Shown: positions 21,186 to 33,398 of the stretch, piece after piece
Numbering within the stretch: position 1 is the first letter of the stretch
Layout of the letters: each line of letters starts with the position of its first letter
NCBI GenBank assembly: GCA_027579435.1
Contig: JANBPK010001513.1
Span: 1-49,627 of the forward strand
From: Candolleomyces eurysporus
Taxonomy: Eukaryota > Basidiomycota > Agaricomycetes > Agaricales > Psathyrellaceae
Direction of reading: 5' to 3'
DNA length: 49,627 bases
Notes under the pieces: model-generated
The model's database searches: none
The model's input: the letters and a program-made list of their open reading frames with translations, nothing else
What the model was told of the DNA's origin: nothing
Position numbers and translations under genes: made by a program

Positions 21186-22509
21186 TCACGGGCAGAAAGT
21201 GATGGTGTAGTCGGCCCTCTTGTTAGAGGCGCACTGGAAGAGCGCGGTGCCGCTGGACTCGTCGTAAGCATAGACGTAGGACCTGGGGCAGCGGGACTTG
21301 AAATAATCGTAGTAGGCAACACCTATGCGAACACGTCCAAAGGTTAGCAAGCCAGTCTAAGATCTCCACGAGAATCTTTTCACTCACCGGAGGGAGGGCA
21401 CGTGGCAGGGGTGCTGAATTGACCCGAGCAGCAGTTCCTAGAGTTGGCTTGGTTTCCATCCAAGTTGGCAAAGCATGCCGACTTGCAGCCGACCGGGAAG
21501 CCCGAAGAGTCAAACGGACCCTTGAGAGGGGAAGGGCCTAGACGAAGACGGGGATCAGGTCAGTCGCTAAGCAAATGAAGGCAATTCAATTGGAATACAT
21601 ACAGTTTGGTCCCAAGTCGGTAGCGCACTCGGCAACTGGGCAGCCAACATTGTTGGTGATCCTGTAGTGTGTGGCGTATTGGCATCAAAAAAGAATTCAT
21701 ATCACAATGTGCTTGAATTCTCACCTCACAGGAAGGTTGTAGCCATCGACGAGAGAGACTGTTGAAATGTTAGGTCGAAGAACATTGACGCATATGANTT
21801 TTTTAATCTGACTCACCATCGTACCAGTCCAAGCCTTCGGCTCCTCCGAGCGTGAACTCGGCCAAGGAGGCGGGAGGAACACCCTAGGTTTATCACAAGC
21901 ACAATGAGCAAGGAAGGTCGTGTACACTGTCAGGTAAAAGACTCGTACCGCTCCAGTGCGCTCGTCACAGAGCAGGCCACCATTGCAGGCGCCAGTAAGG
22001 CAAGCCTGAGGACCAGGCTTGGAGAAGTCGCAGTTGCGCCGAGCCTGTAATAGAAAACGCCACAAATTAGCAGAAGGTCTTCGTTGGACATCGGCGGTGA
22101 TACATACCCAAATTCTTCCCGCCCTCCAATTATCTGGAACGCTGAAGGACACCTTGGTATAAGCCCTGGCTTCCCATCTAATGGTTCGTGAGTTCTGAAT
22201 GTTCGCTGTATTCGATAAAAGAGAACATCCGCATACCCAGTAGGATGGTTCGGCTTGGCAGAACCGACGTTTAAGTCAGTGAAAATAGCGGGCCTGAAGA
22301 GGAACGGTCAGCACGTGTCCTAGATTAAAAACAGGCGACAGGGGGGCACATACCAGATGGTGAACGGGCAGGCATTGTACACCTAAAATTAGTCATGAAT
22401 GTGAGCCGTGAATGTCAGACCTGGCGGCGACAACGTGCAGACGTACGGTGAAGGTACGTGCAGCAGCACCCGAGGCGAGGACGAGAGCAGACAAAGCGGC
22501 AAACTTCAT
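21186..22509 (-). CDS. Thaumatin-like protein (GH152-type), copy D
   Basis: Ten exons, about 252 aa, the most divergent copy. It has WEARAYTKVSFSVPDNW in place of WAAGSFT..., RIW followed by ARRNCDFSKPGPQACLTGACNGGLLC, LGGAEGLDWYD, CPSPLKGPF, NQANSRNCCSGQF, and a C-terminus with YDESSGTALFQCASNKRADY. The 16 cysteines, the signal peptide and the acidic cleft remain. Intron 4 has a normal GTATGT donor. The N at 21798 is in intron 6 and does not affect coding. This copy lies next to the real FKS gene and is separated from it by a spacer of about 1.6 kb. Secreted; probable beta-1,3-glucan binding or hydrolysis. Confidence 0.93.
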
Positions 22510-22613
22510 TGTCGGTGTGTGTGTGTGTGTGGAGAGAGAACGAGGCGGTTTCCTAGATGACTAGAAGGCTTGCACTGGGGTCCACCCTCCCGTCCAGGAC
22601 CTGTTTATATATT

Positions 22614-22619
22614 CCTCAA
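22614..22619 (-). promoter_or_regulatory. TATA box of TLP-D
   Basis: TATAAA on the minus strand, 105 bp before the ATG. Confidence 0.6.
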
Positions 22620-24152
22620 AAAAAGCCAAGGCAAATTAGTTCTGCGTCATTGAAACAAGACCGTATGGCTTGGTACCTTCCCGAGTACACGACCACAAGG
22701 CATAGGGACCCGTGATTCGGCTTTTGGGATGCCAGACATCCAGGTGAAGACCCGATATCGACCAAAACTGAATCACCAGCCGATTGCTCTCATCCAGATG
22801 AAGTCGCGACTTCCTTTCGGTTGTACTTACCGCCCTCGGTTGCCAGTACATATGGACCTGCTATTCAAAATCAAACGGCGGTTTTGATGTGTCGAGATGC
22901 CGTTGCTTCTGTTGATTTATACGGGTTAAGCGGCGGTACAGCACCAGTCGTCCTGTCCTAAAGTTGTGTGAATACTGCTCATATGAACAACGTTGGCTCC
23001 ACTTACTTATAATTGACCGCACGTTGAACGCAAGGCTCTAACACCACACGCACCGAGCAACACAGATACGGGAATACCCCGGTTTGTTCGCTTGGGAGAG
23101 GCTCTGTACGCTTCTTGTTCAAGTGACTAGTCCGGGTCTACATAATCAGTTCAAGCCATCGAGGTTGGGTGAACACATGGATGCAACAGTAGAAACGGAC
23201 CTTGGGTCAGAAGATGATAGATCCGCGAGGGACTGGATGGTAACGGGTAAAGTTAGATCTGCAAAGTTCTTCTCCATCTTGACTGAACAACCCGTTCTGA
23301 GAAATGCGAAATTGCTCCGGGAAGGATGATCGGGCCGCCTTTACAAGTGTAGAAAGGCTAATGCCTAAGCTTGAAAAGCGTGGTCAGCTGAAAGCGGAAT
23401 GGTAAAGCTTCAGTGGACGCTTTGATCTCGTGCGGCTCGGCACTGAACTGGCGATGCCTGAAAATGAGAGCGTGCCTCGTCCTAGTAGCGTCACACCAGG
23501 ACACAATCTGTCTCAACCAGCAGATAACACTGTTGTGATGTACGATTGACCGTCACACCAGCCGCAGCCCTCCGATTTCCCAACAGAAGCTGCAAATCCA
23601 GAACTGAGGTCAGAACTACTGTCAACCCTGATCTCCGTCCCAAGAGTCCACGAGGAAAAAAAATATTTGAATACATCCCACCTCGGTCAGGTGCTACGCA
23701 ACGCATCAACGGCAGCTGTACGTCTGATAATATGCACAAGCCGAGTAGACCAAACTCCCTAGCGGTCATCGGTAGTCGTAAACTTGTGAACAAAACTTGA
23801 AACGCACCAGGTTTCCGTGGACCAGACCAATAACGGCAAGCACCTCGATTCACGGCAACACTCCTAGACAAGAGCTAGTAGGTTCTGGAGNAAAAAGGTT
23901 CGTATGGTATTAGCATTAACATTCAAATCAAAATAGTTCGTGAGAACAAGAAAGATCATGGTGATATTGATGTGTGGTAGGCGTAACTAAAATGTCCTGT
24001 GGGTAACAATACGATCCTCGGTAGTGCATCGACTATCCAATGTGAAGGAGAAAGAAAAAAGAGTCCAATATGAATCACCAAGCGTCGGAAATGAAGGGAA
24101 TTAAACGCGTCGTAAAGGAAAGGGGTCTATGCATGTCATAAGAATGTCATCA
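22620..24152. other. Spacer between TLP-D and FKS
   Basis: Homologous to the inner spacers, plus about 160 bp (about 23,993-24,152) that the inner units lack, which is the FKS 3' UTR. The fragment 22861-22957 (GRLVLYRRLTRINQQ, ending FDFE and a stop) is open as in copy A. N at 23891 is beside an A run. No gene recognised. Confidence 0.4.
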
Positions 24153-27100
24153 TTACAGGGTGTTACAGAGTGAGCATTCGAATTTGAGGGCGGTGCGGAG
24201 GACGGCGGCTAACAACATGCTTGAGCAACAAGATCATATTAGAACAGTCGTAAAAACACTCACGAATAGCAATAAGAGCAACGAATATGGCGATGACCGC
24301 AATGTAGATGAGACCGTACTTGATGACCTGAATACGACGGAACAGGTTAGGTGCATTCCCGCCTCAAATTCAGATTAACCGCCAACTTACAATCCAGCGA
24401 CGCTGCCGTTTCTGTTTCGGAGAATAGAGAGGGGCACGAATCTGCTTCGATGGTCGAAGCCAGACTAAAATAGTAATATGAATCAGCAAAAAAGAACTTT
24501 AAAAACTTTCATATGATAAACTCACAGAGGATGGTCGAATGGAATCGGTCAACGTAAGGGATGAGAATGGGTGGTGTGAGCATGAAAAGAAGGAAATGGC
24601 CCAGAAGGAGATCACCACTCCAAAGCGACAATTCAACAATCTTGACAATGAACTCTCGCGCAGGCTGGGACATGACATGCGTTCCCAAGCCACGGCCATA
24701 CCATCGACCCGACCACCATGCCATGTTCGTCTCGTCATGCTTGAACTCGCGGGAAAGGAAGACGGAGATCAAGACTTTGTGGATAGCTCGCTGAATCGCA
24801 ATCACCGCAATGAGACCAATAACAGCGTGAGACGCATTCCATCGTTCGAGGAACCACTGCAAGACAAAAAAGGATTCAGTAAAAATGGCAAGCCGAATAA
24901 CAATCCAACACAACGTACGAGGAATTCGAAAGCTCCAACAATACCCAGCACGGCAAGACCATGAACAATGGCTGCCATAACAGACCCGAATTTTGAGTTG
25001 TTGGAGAAGATGGGGCCAATGAACAGCGAGACCAAGAACTGGATGACGAGAATGGCAGCATTCCAAACGATGGGTCCGAGGGCGATGATGGCGATACGAA
25101 TCAGAGGGCTGGGAGGGAGCCTGCCGTCCACTGGGATCGACTTGACGAACAGGTACGCAATGGTGAACAATACCGCCATNAAAAATCGGGAAAATGATCT
25201 CCGAAAAGATAACGGCCCGCCAGGTCGCGCGAGGCGTATCTCCCGACAGCTTCTCTGAAGGTTTCCCAAGTCGCTTCTTCTTATAACCCGTGATCATCGT
25301 TCGCGAGAGACGGCAGTAACCAATCCACGAGTTCGCGTGCGACTTTGAGTTGCCTCGAGTCATCCATCGCAAAAACTCCCTATAGGCTCGATTAGCATGG
25401 ATGTTACCTCGATCTATCCAGATAAACGCTTACCTATAGTCGATGATGAAGTCGGTGAAGACGAATTGATGGGGGTTGAACAGGAACGGCGAAACACACA
25501 ACGCAAGAATGGAGATCCAGAAATAGATCAGGAACGGCGTCCAGAGCGTCAATGTCACGTAGAGCAACATGAGCAGTGTTCGCATTCCAAGGTAGATGCT
25601 GGGTCCGGCAAATCGGGAGAACAAGATGCTGAAATAGATACGACTCGTCGCGAAACCACGGCCTGTGGCGATATATCGAGCACCGCCAAAGGTTAGATTG
25701 CTCAAGATGGAATGGGTATAGATCTGGGTGGAGAAGACCTCGAATGCGGGGGAGAGGGATCCAAATTGCTTCGCCAGCCTAAAGACAGCTTTCCATGTTC
25801 CACGCTCCACGAGTTCTAGGAGGATATCAGACCGGTAAAGCAACACGGAAGAAAAGAGAACACACCTTGAAGGAAGAGGGGCAAGAACGAGATCATGAAG
25901 ACCAAGAAGATACTGATAATGCAGCGCTCGATCCACTCGAAGACAGGGGCGAGGTTGTAACATCCCGATTGATCACCAATCAATTGTCCAGACGACGTGT
26001 ATGTGCAAATGGTAAGGCTGGAGTTCAGAGTTCCCAAGAAGACCACTGCAAGTCTATATCAGTATCAATAGGACAAAGTGAGAGGACCAAAAAAACTCAC
26101 TGGTGACGATGAAGACTTGAACCGACAAGATGACCAACATGTTATTGATATGGAATCCAGGGTGACCATAGTAGAAGGTCAAGAACCTGTCGATGGGGAG
26201 CTGCGTTCCAAGGTAATAGTACTCGCGACTGAGCATCTGTTCACCCATACCAGTTCCAATCTTCGTCTGGAAGTTGAGGATAGTACCGAACCCGAGATCA
26301 CGACCTTTCCCACACTGGTAGTACTCGGTATGCTTGATGCGTCCACCACGACCAAAGGCGTTCATCCCGGCGTAGATATCTTCGTTCAAGTGCAAACCCT
26401 TCTGAGCCTTGGACACACCACCACGAGTCGTCATGAACATCGCGTTGAGGAAATCGGGGTGACCATAGTGAAGCTTGCCGCCAATCCATGCCATCGAACG
26501 AGCCGAGAGGGTACCGAATGTCTGTTCCTTTCCAGCGGCCAAGTCACCAAGAATACCAATGTTCTCCGAGAAGATGTACTCGCGAGCACCGACGATGGCA
26601 ACGGGGGAGGACTTGAAGTCGCGATGACCCCATTGCGCGTACGGGCTTTGACTGGACACAGAGTACTCCTCGAATTCCGCGAGAACGTTGCGAATCTTGA
26701 GACATTCCTCGAGGTAGTTGTCCTGGTTGGCATCGATGAGCTGGAGGTATTCACCGCGGTAGAAGATAATGGCGTGGTTCTGGTTGTCCGATTTGCCGTC
26801 ACCGAGAATGGGATTGCCTGGAAGCTCGATCCTGAACTTGGGCCTCCTGCGTCCGGTTTCGTGAATGAACTCGCTGTGTCCGTCGATGAGAGCAGAGAAG
26901 ATGCGTGACTCTCCGCCTTCCTTGCGAGGGGGCTCTTCTTCCAAGTAGACGATTTGCAGATCGGGGTAGGCGCGAAGAAGGAACTCGGCATTCTCTTGTT
27001 CTTCCGTGTTGAACTTGGAGTAACGTTGCATAGCGACGACAAACTTGAACTTCCTTCGTGCCATCCTCTCCAACTCCCGTTCCAACTTGTCCGTGTTCCC

Positions 27101-30100
27101 ACCAAAGAGCTGAACGATCTCGGGGTTCTCGACGCGGTACAGCAACTTGATAGCCTTGGAGTAGTTCATCATGCCGGAGACAGTGCGATAAAGGGTCTGT
27201 GCACGGAGGGATGCCCAAATACGAGTACGAAGGGTGAATTCCGGAGACGAGTTCTTGAAGCCGAGGAAGTAGTAGGGAAGGTCGTCTGTCTTGGACGGGG
27301 ACTTCTCGTCATGAGCAAATGGATTGACGCCGTTGAACATTGCCGATTCTTCAGCCAGAATTTTGGTGTCCTTCACGAAGTTCTCCCATTCGATGGGGTG
27401 GAGCTGCTTGAGGTATTCGAGGAGGGTGACCCGTGTGTTGTGGTTCTCCTCGCGAATGATTTCTCGGAGAGAGAGCAGCGTCTGAAAGCAAGCGTCAGAA
27501 CTGGATCTTCAGCCGTAAGAACAGTAGACATACCTTTTCGTTGTAGTGAGGCGTCAGGACGGTGAACGTGGGCATAGCATCGACAGGCAGGGGCTCGGGG
27601 ATGGTTGTGGTAAGAGATTGAGCAAAGAAAGAGATACGACGTTCCGCCTCACTGCCAGCAGGGAAGAACTCGCCCTTGATGCCTTTGTCACCCTGGCTAA
27701 TGAAGAATGGAGGAGCACGCAAGCTTCTTCGACCGCCGGCGCCAGTCTCCACTTGGTGGTAGAGCAGCTTTTGCACATGGTCAATCGACAGCAAATGTTC
27801 ACGATACATGGAAATGATGATGGCGTTCCAGATTTGAGAGACCAGGACCTGATACAATGTCAGAATTGAACAACACGAATAAGGAAGACAGACGCACCTT
27901 GGGCTTGTACTTGACTTCCATATCGCCTGTGGCAAGCAGCTTGGAGTAGATCCTCTTGGGTAACCGGGTGTAGATGTCCCTCCACGGCGTCCAAATCGAC
28001 AAACCCAAAGAGAAGGAACGAGCAATGCTGAATGTAGCGTTCCAGATCACATACCAAAGGAAGGTGTCCAAGAAGAAGAGGATGAGGTCCATGATGTACA
28101 TGATTGTGAGGGTAAAGGCGGCATGGTTGGTGCAAAGTGCGTTGCCGAAGAACCTATCGCTGCATCCTTGAATCTTCATGTGCACCATCGCTCGAATTGG
28201 GAATCGGAATGAGAGGGTGAGGAACCAGTACGACTCGACGCATTTGCATCCGAATACCAACAACCAGAGCGCAATAGACCCAATGCGGTTTTGTTTCGGT
28301 AGAGCGGGGTAGCTAGCGGTGAAAGTCTGGCTTGCCAGGTATTTCCGCGACTTCCCTGCAACACGGTCACCAAACATCCGACCTGATGGCACGATGGCAA
28401 ATAGGAGGGCGGCCACAACGGAGATGAAGAACTGGACAATTCCAAGGACGAGGGCCAATTGTCCACCATTGCCTCTGGACTCGACAATAGCAACATAGAT
28501 GGTTGGGCCACCTGTAAGAGCAAGGGTGATGAACAAGAAGAGAAGGCGACGGGTAAGATGGGAGGTATTGTTCCAGGTTGTTGGGATGTAGGAGAATTCG
28601 GCGAGTGTGGCGAGAATCATAATGATCGTTGCTACTGCACCACCCAGAGCAGTGGCACTCCATGCCATTGCAGTCGAGTCCCTGGTTGCGGTCGAGTCCT
28701 TGACCTGAAAGCGGTAGACGGTCGGGGAATTGTATGCTGTGTAGAAGTAGAACAGGGCAATGTGGATGACCCAGATTCGGTTGAAATTGACAAGGAGATG
28801 GCCGAAGGAACGTTTCTCGTAGTATGTCTTGAAAAAGGCTCTGTTCCAATCGATTCTGTCGAATTTCGTGAATCGTTGCGACGGTGGGAGATCGATGAGG
28901 CGCAGCTGGAAGCATGTTAGACCCAGCATGAGGAGTTAGTCCTTAAAGCTCACCTTGTCATTGAGAGTAATTCTCGCGATACCCTCGGGGTACCAGAACA
29001 ACTGGTTCACGTCGTCATAGCCAATGATGTCTTGGTGATCCTTCTCCCTTCTCACAAACTTGCCGTCGACAACCTCATAACCTTGGTCCCGCACAAACCG
29101 GTACAGTGGCTTGATGACGGTGCGCAGGTAGAGTCCCTCCGGGACGGGCTCCATTCGATTTTGACATTCTGGCGATCGGTAATAGTCGTCGGCGCATTTG
29201 AAGATGAAGCACAAGCATTCAGGCATGAACCGGACCTGAGCAGCCTCGCCCCAACACAACAAATATAGCGCAATTTGCCGCAACCGGTCATATTGGCTCA
29301 TATTGTTCATCGCCTGCCTCCAACGTTCAAGGGCGGTGGCCAACGACTTCTCATGTGACTGTCGTTTTGAACCTTTTGTGGACTTGATACGACTCAGACC
29401 GGGGTTCTGGGTTTGACCGATGGCATCGTCCAGGTCGAGCTGCGCAGCAAAATACCATTTCCGGTAGTTGGCGTTGTGACCACCAATATAGTCGGCATGC
29501 AATGTCAGCAAAGCCTGGTTCGGCGTCATCCGCGACGCCCGGCTATCGAGCAGTTGCATCAAGAAATCGAACTGTGAGAAGGAATACATTGTCAGCCAGC
29601 CGGAATAAAGAATAAGGGTAAGCATCAATTATGCGAACATTTGAACCGCCACCGTGTGGAGTGGGGGTTCAACTTGATGGGCGGTATGGAGAGAGTTGAA
29701 CGTACCATGTTCCTCATCGAATCGCGCTGGAAACCGAACTTTTGAGTAAGATCCAAAAAGACGTCCTCAATTTCCTCCTTGGATAAGGGTATTTGACGAT
29801 CGGCGCTCCAGGCTGGGTAGGCGTCGCGAGGGGGTCCGCCGTAGTCGTGGATGGGGGTTTGCATGCCCGACTCGAAGACGGGGCGGCTTTGGGGCCCTAG
29901 AGACTCCAAGGAAGGTGGAGGCCGCTCTGCATAGACATCTCGATCCGAGTCGGTATCTGGCACGGCTGTGGTCGATGTCAGTGAGAATGAAACATGAACA
30001 AGGCGCGGTGGATGAACGACTGACGATATTCGTAATTTCCATGGGGGTCGTACTCGTTGACGGCTGGGTTGCTGCTGTCTGAGGTATAGGTCTCCCTCTG

Positions 30101-30190
30101 GTCGCGGTTGCGGCCAAACTCGACGTGCTCTGGAGACTCGTTGTCGTAGAAGCGTCTGCCCTGGCCGTAGGCGTCGTTGGGATGGTCCAT
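24153..30190 (-). CDS. FKS1: 1,3-beta-glucan synthase catalytic subunit (FKS, GT48)
   Basis: Thirteen exons, about 1,767 aa. It makes cell-wall 1,3-beta-glucan from UDP-glucose at the plasma membrane. A disordered N-terminus leads to the FKS1 domain ([24 protein letters not shown]). A first membrane block follows, then the cytosolic catalytic region ([147 protein letters not shown]) and a second membrane block. Echinocandin hot spot 1 reads FLTLSFRFP (about 576-584); hot spot 2 reads EWIERCII (about 1290). The N at 25180 breaks the frame and must be dropped (IIFPIF-MAVLF). Start set at MDHPNDAYG; the frame is open to 30427, but that stretch is C/T-rich like a leader. Its 3' end is copied three times into the TLP array. 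Confidence 0.95.
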
Positions 30191-33100
30191 GGAGGGCGGC
30201 GATGGCGGATACCCTCTTGGCTGACTGGCCCAGAGCGGGCTGGTATCGACTGGCTGGGGGAGGGAGGAGAAGAGGAACCCGACGGTGGAGGACGGAGTTG
30301 GGTGTTGTTTACTTGAGGACGGTGGCAGACGCTGGCTGGCTGAAAATGACGAAACACGAGTTCCCACAAGGGCACACAGCCACGTCGGCAATCTCCTATA
30401 CCCTCCTTGTCCACCATTCAATGTCATTCAAAGGGCTCGCCTCCCTGCTGACTCCTGTTTCGTTATCCAGCTTATCTGGCATGTCTTCCTGCCAGCCTCA
30501 GGACCCTTTCCCTGTAATAGAACGCTCGTGTTCGATACGCTACTGTGCTACGCTTGTACCCCCGTGAAGGACGCAGAATAGTAATTAGGGCTCTCTGACG
30601 GCGGTGACGCGGGAAAGAACCCGGGCCTTGTTGTGTACTTGCAATGTTGCACGAGGATGACCGGCCATCACTGCCCGCACGTACGTCCAGCCTGGCCATC
30701 GTACAAGGCCCCCTTGTAGCCCAGCCGCCCACTGGTAACCACGGTCATTTCATCCTTGAGCGCCCTCCTCGGGTCCGATCTAAGGGTGCCAGACAACAAA
30801 GCTCGTCGTCATCAAGCAACATGTCTCTTATCCGCCTTGCCTCATTGTAGTCTCTGACAGCGTCTTGGAGCCAGGTAACCGCCTCCTGTATACGGCGTTC
30901 ATTCCACTTGGACGGCTGGTATGGCATGTGCACTAGGCGCCATTTATCATCCGGCCACCGCTGAGGAACGAGGCTTCCGAATGTCAAAATCATTTGACAA
31001 CCTGCCTCGAGCCGTGACTCGTTCCTTTGCTTATCGATACCACCACAACCCCCAGCTCAACAATCGACGGGGCTTCCTAATTCCTCTGCCCTTCTGCCCT
31101 AGTGTCTTGCCATCTATGTTGCTAGCCCTGGGCGCCCACGCCATTCGGACTTCTCCTTCTCATATGGTTAAACCCAGCAGCTACCAACCAAGAGACTGGT
31201 ACAACTCTTGCTTGTTTCGCTGGATTAATTAAGCGCCCCTTACCTTTTTCAATCTCCCATTCCCTCGCTCATTGAACTTGCTCGTTAGTCCTCTCACACC
31301 CACCCCAGCGGCACCAACCCCTTGCCATCAAACTTGGCTCTGCACCTCAACCCGGTAACTTGGCCAGCGACTCTCTCACAACAGAACTGCCCACCCCAAA
31401 CCCCACAGTCCCACTCAACCAGCCAGACCCAGAGTAGTGTCACCGCTGCGTTCTCCCACTTGGCCAAACTCCAGGGTTGTGTTGCACAGACCAGGTCGGA
31501 ACAGAAGAGTGGACAGTTTGCCACCGGTTGGCAGAACTCAACCGACATATGCTGTATGTCGTACGGGTATGTCGTACCCGAATTGTATCGAGGTCGGTGA
31601 CTCCTGATATCCCCGAGCTCTAATTTCCCTACTTTGCCGAAAACTCAGCGACAGCCTCTGTGTACCCACAGACGATCGTTAGTTAGTCTTAATTTCAATT
31701 GAAACATCTTAATACCCCCTCTTTACTTGAAGGGACTCGGACGGTTAAGGTTTGCCTTCTTCGACGGCTCTCATGGGGCATGATGACGACCCATTCCTTC
31801 CTATTATTATCATCCTCTCTTTGACCTTACTAGCCTTACCCCAGACGACCCATTTCCACCCAACGCACATAACGCACCACACCCCCTCTGGCTTTTTGGT
31901 GCGCTGCGTGAAATTCATCTATCACACTCACTCCACCCAACTCATTCCATTCATTCATTCATTCCGCTTAGCACTCAATGAACAATCGGGCAAGTGCTTG
32001 CTTACCCTTATAATCTATAGACGACCGATTCGATGGGTTTAGGATGTGATCGGGATCAGGACTGACGTCCTCACCCATCGCTGCACCCCAGCACTCTTCA
32101 CATATCTATTCTGTGACGACTGGAACTGAACAAAAGCTAAATTCTGCGTTATGGCATGCCGGAACTCGAATATACAAAGTAAGTGGCTCAATTGCTTTAT
32201 TTCTTCGACATATCACTATTCTTTAAACGTCTTGGCTGGCCACGACGGTCGAACTAGGGAGCGGAGGGGGTGTTTTGTACGTTTGTCCAAATTCAACTGA
32301 ATCGAATCGAAAGAGACGAGTCCGAGAACCCCTGCAGGCGGGGGTGGGGGGGGGAGGCGACTACCTATCGGTCCGGGGCAATGGACGACTCCTTCTGCGG
32401 ATGCGCGGGGGTTGAGAGCTGGGCTAGGCCTTTGCACCCTCGTTACCTTGCCCTTTCGCAGGTTAGCTCGGTCCTGCGCTTAAGCTTACTTTCGCTTAGC
32501 CTTAGCCTGGAGGCTATTGGTGCTATGCAGGTCCAATCGATCGTCTATAGCTCCCCTCAAAAACATACTGCATCCAGGTTGATGCCTCATGTACCTCACT
32601 ATCTCTCTATCAATCGTTATCCCAAAGAGACGCACACCCATTTGGCGATAAGGACATCCAACTTCCCTTTCCAAACTTGCCCTTTCCCTCCTCGTTTCTG
32701 CCTACCACATACTTATCTGTGTGTTATTTATCCTATCCTTGAACAAATCCATCAAAATTACATACATGTTTATGTTACATGTGAAGCGGACGTTAACACG
32801 ACCTTCGGACAAGTCGGAAAGTGACTTGACTGTGGATACATGGTGTTTACTTCTTCAGTCCTTTGTTAATCACTCACCTGTCCGTTCGTTCGTTCCCTCC
32901 GTCCACAGGGAATTTACGGGCTGGAGATAACAGCGAAGCCTAACCGTGGGTGGCAAGAAAGAATGTACAAAACATTACTAATGGGCTTGTATATCAAGTC
33001 TCCGTGTTTGTCCGTCCGCTACATACATGAAAGAATACAGAAAGCTTATTCGACGGGGTTCTTCGAATTCGCAGTGTGCGTTTGGTGTTCTGTATTCTAT

Positions 33101-33398
33101 GATCATGAAGGTCTGTTGTGGGAAGAGAGTGTGATATCTGATAAGGAAGAAGTCGTTGCAAGCACTGAACGCCGCCGAACCAAAGCAGCTTACTATACAA
33201 GAAACGGAGATGGTAAAATTCCCAGAAAACCAAAAAAGACGGACATGCAAGATGTACCGAACACAAGAGTCCCGATGTGAAGGAGAAAAGAAAAACATGA
33301 ACAAAAAAAAAGTGTGTGTGCTAGCAATGTGGTACAGGAACGACAACGCAGACGAGATACATGAAGAATAACCAATGTCCAAGAGCAATTTCAATGAT
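30191..33398. other. Gene-poor intergenic region, FKS to velvet gene
   Basis: About 3.2 kb with no supported gene. It holds a C/T-rich FKS leader and promoter, a small hairpin-like direct repeat at about 31,553-31,581 (GTATGTCGTACGGG / GTATGTCGTACCCG), a G-rich run at about 32,338-32,357, and T-rich DNA that may be velvet 3' UTR at the right end. Short open frames (for example 30745-30993, minus) have no recognisable domain. Confidence 0.4.

Larger units (their letters stand above)
8868..24385 (-). repeat. Tandem array: four thaumatin-like genes with duplicated FKS 3' ends
   Basis: Four head-to-tail units on the minus strand with start codons at 10880, 14721, 18550 and 22509 (spacings 3841, 3829 and 3959 bp). 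Each unit holds a TLP gene with all nine introns at the same sites, its promoter and 5' leader, about 1.3-1.6 kb of upstream spacer, and a 0.7 kb 3' flank. Between units sits a decayed copy of the last exons of the adjacent glucan synthase gene. Homology to FKS ends near the donor of its third-last exon (about 24385). On the left the array begins at about 8868, 140 bp upstream of the NADH dehydrogenase start. The third unit shows both edges almost joined: FKS intron text to about 20461, then the 8868-type text (CCATCCTGACA) from about 20478. An unequal-crossover tandem duplication explains the layout. Confidence 0.9.

Noticed and set aside
26078..26908. 276-codon plus-strand frame
   Set aside because: Antisense shadow of the highly conserved FKS catalytic exon.
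30191..30427. N-terminal extension of FKS from an ATG at 30427
   Set aside because: Open but C/T-rich like a leader and poorly protein-like; the start at 30190 gives a normal family length. Not excluded.
30745..30993. 82-codon minus-strand frame
   Set aside because: No domain, no splice partners and no neighbour support.
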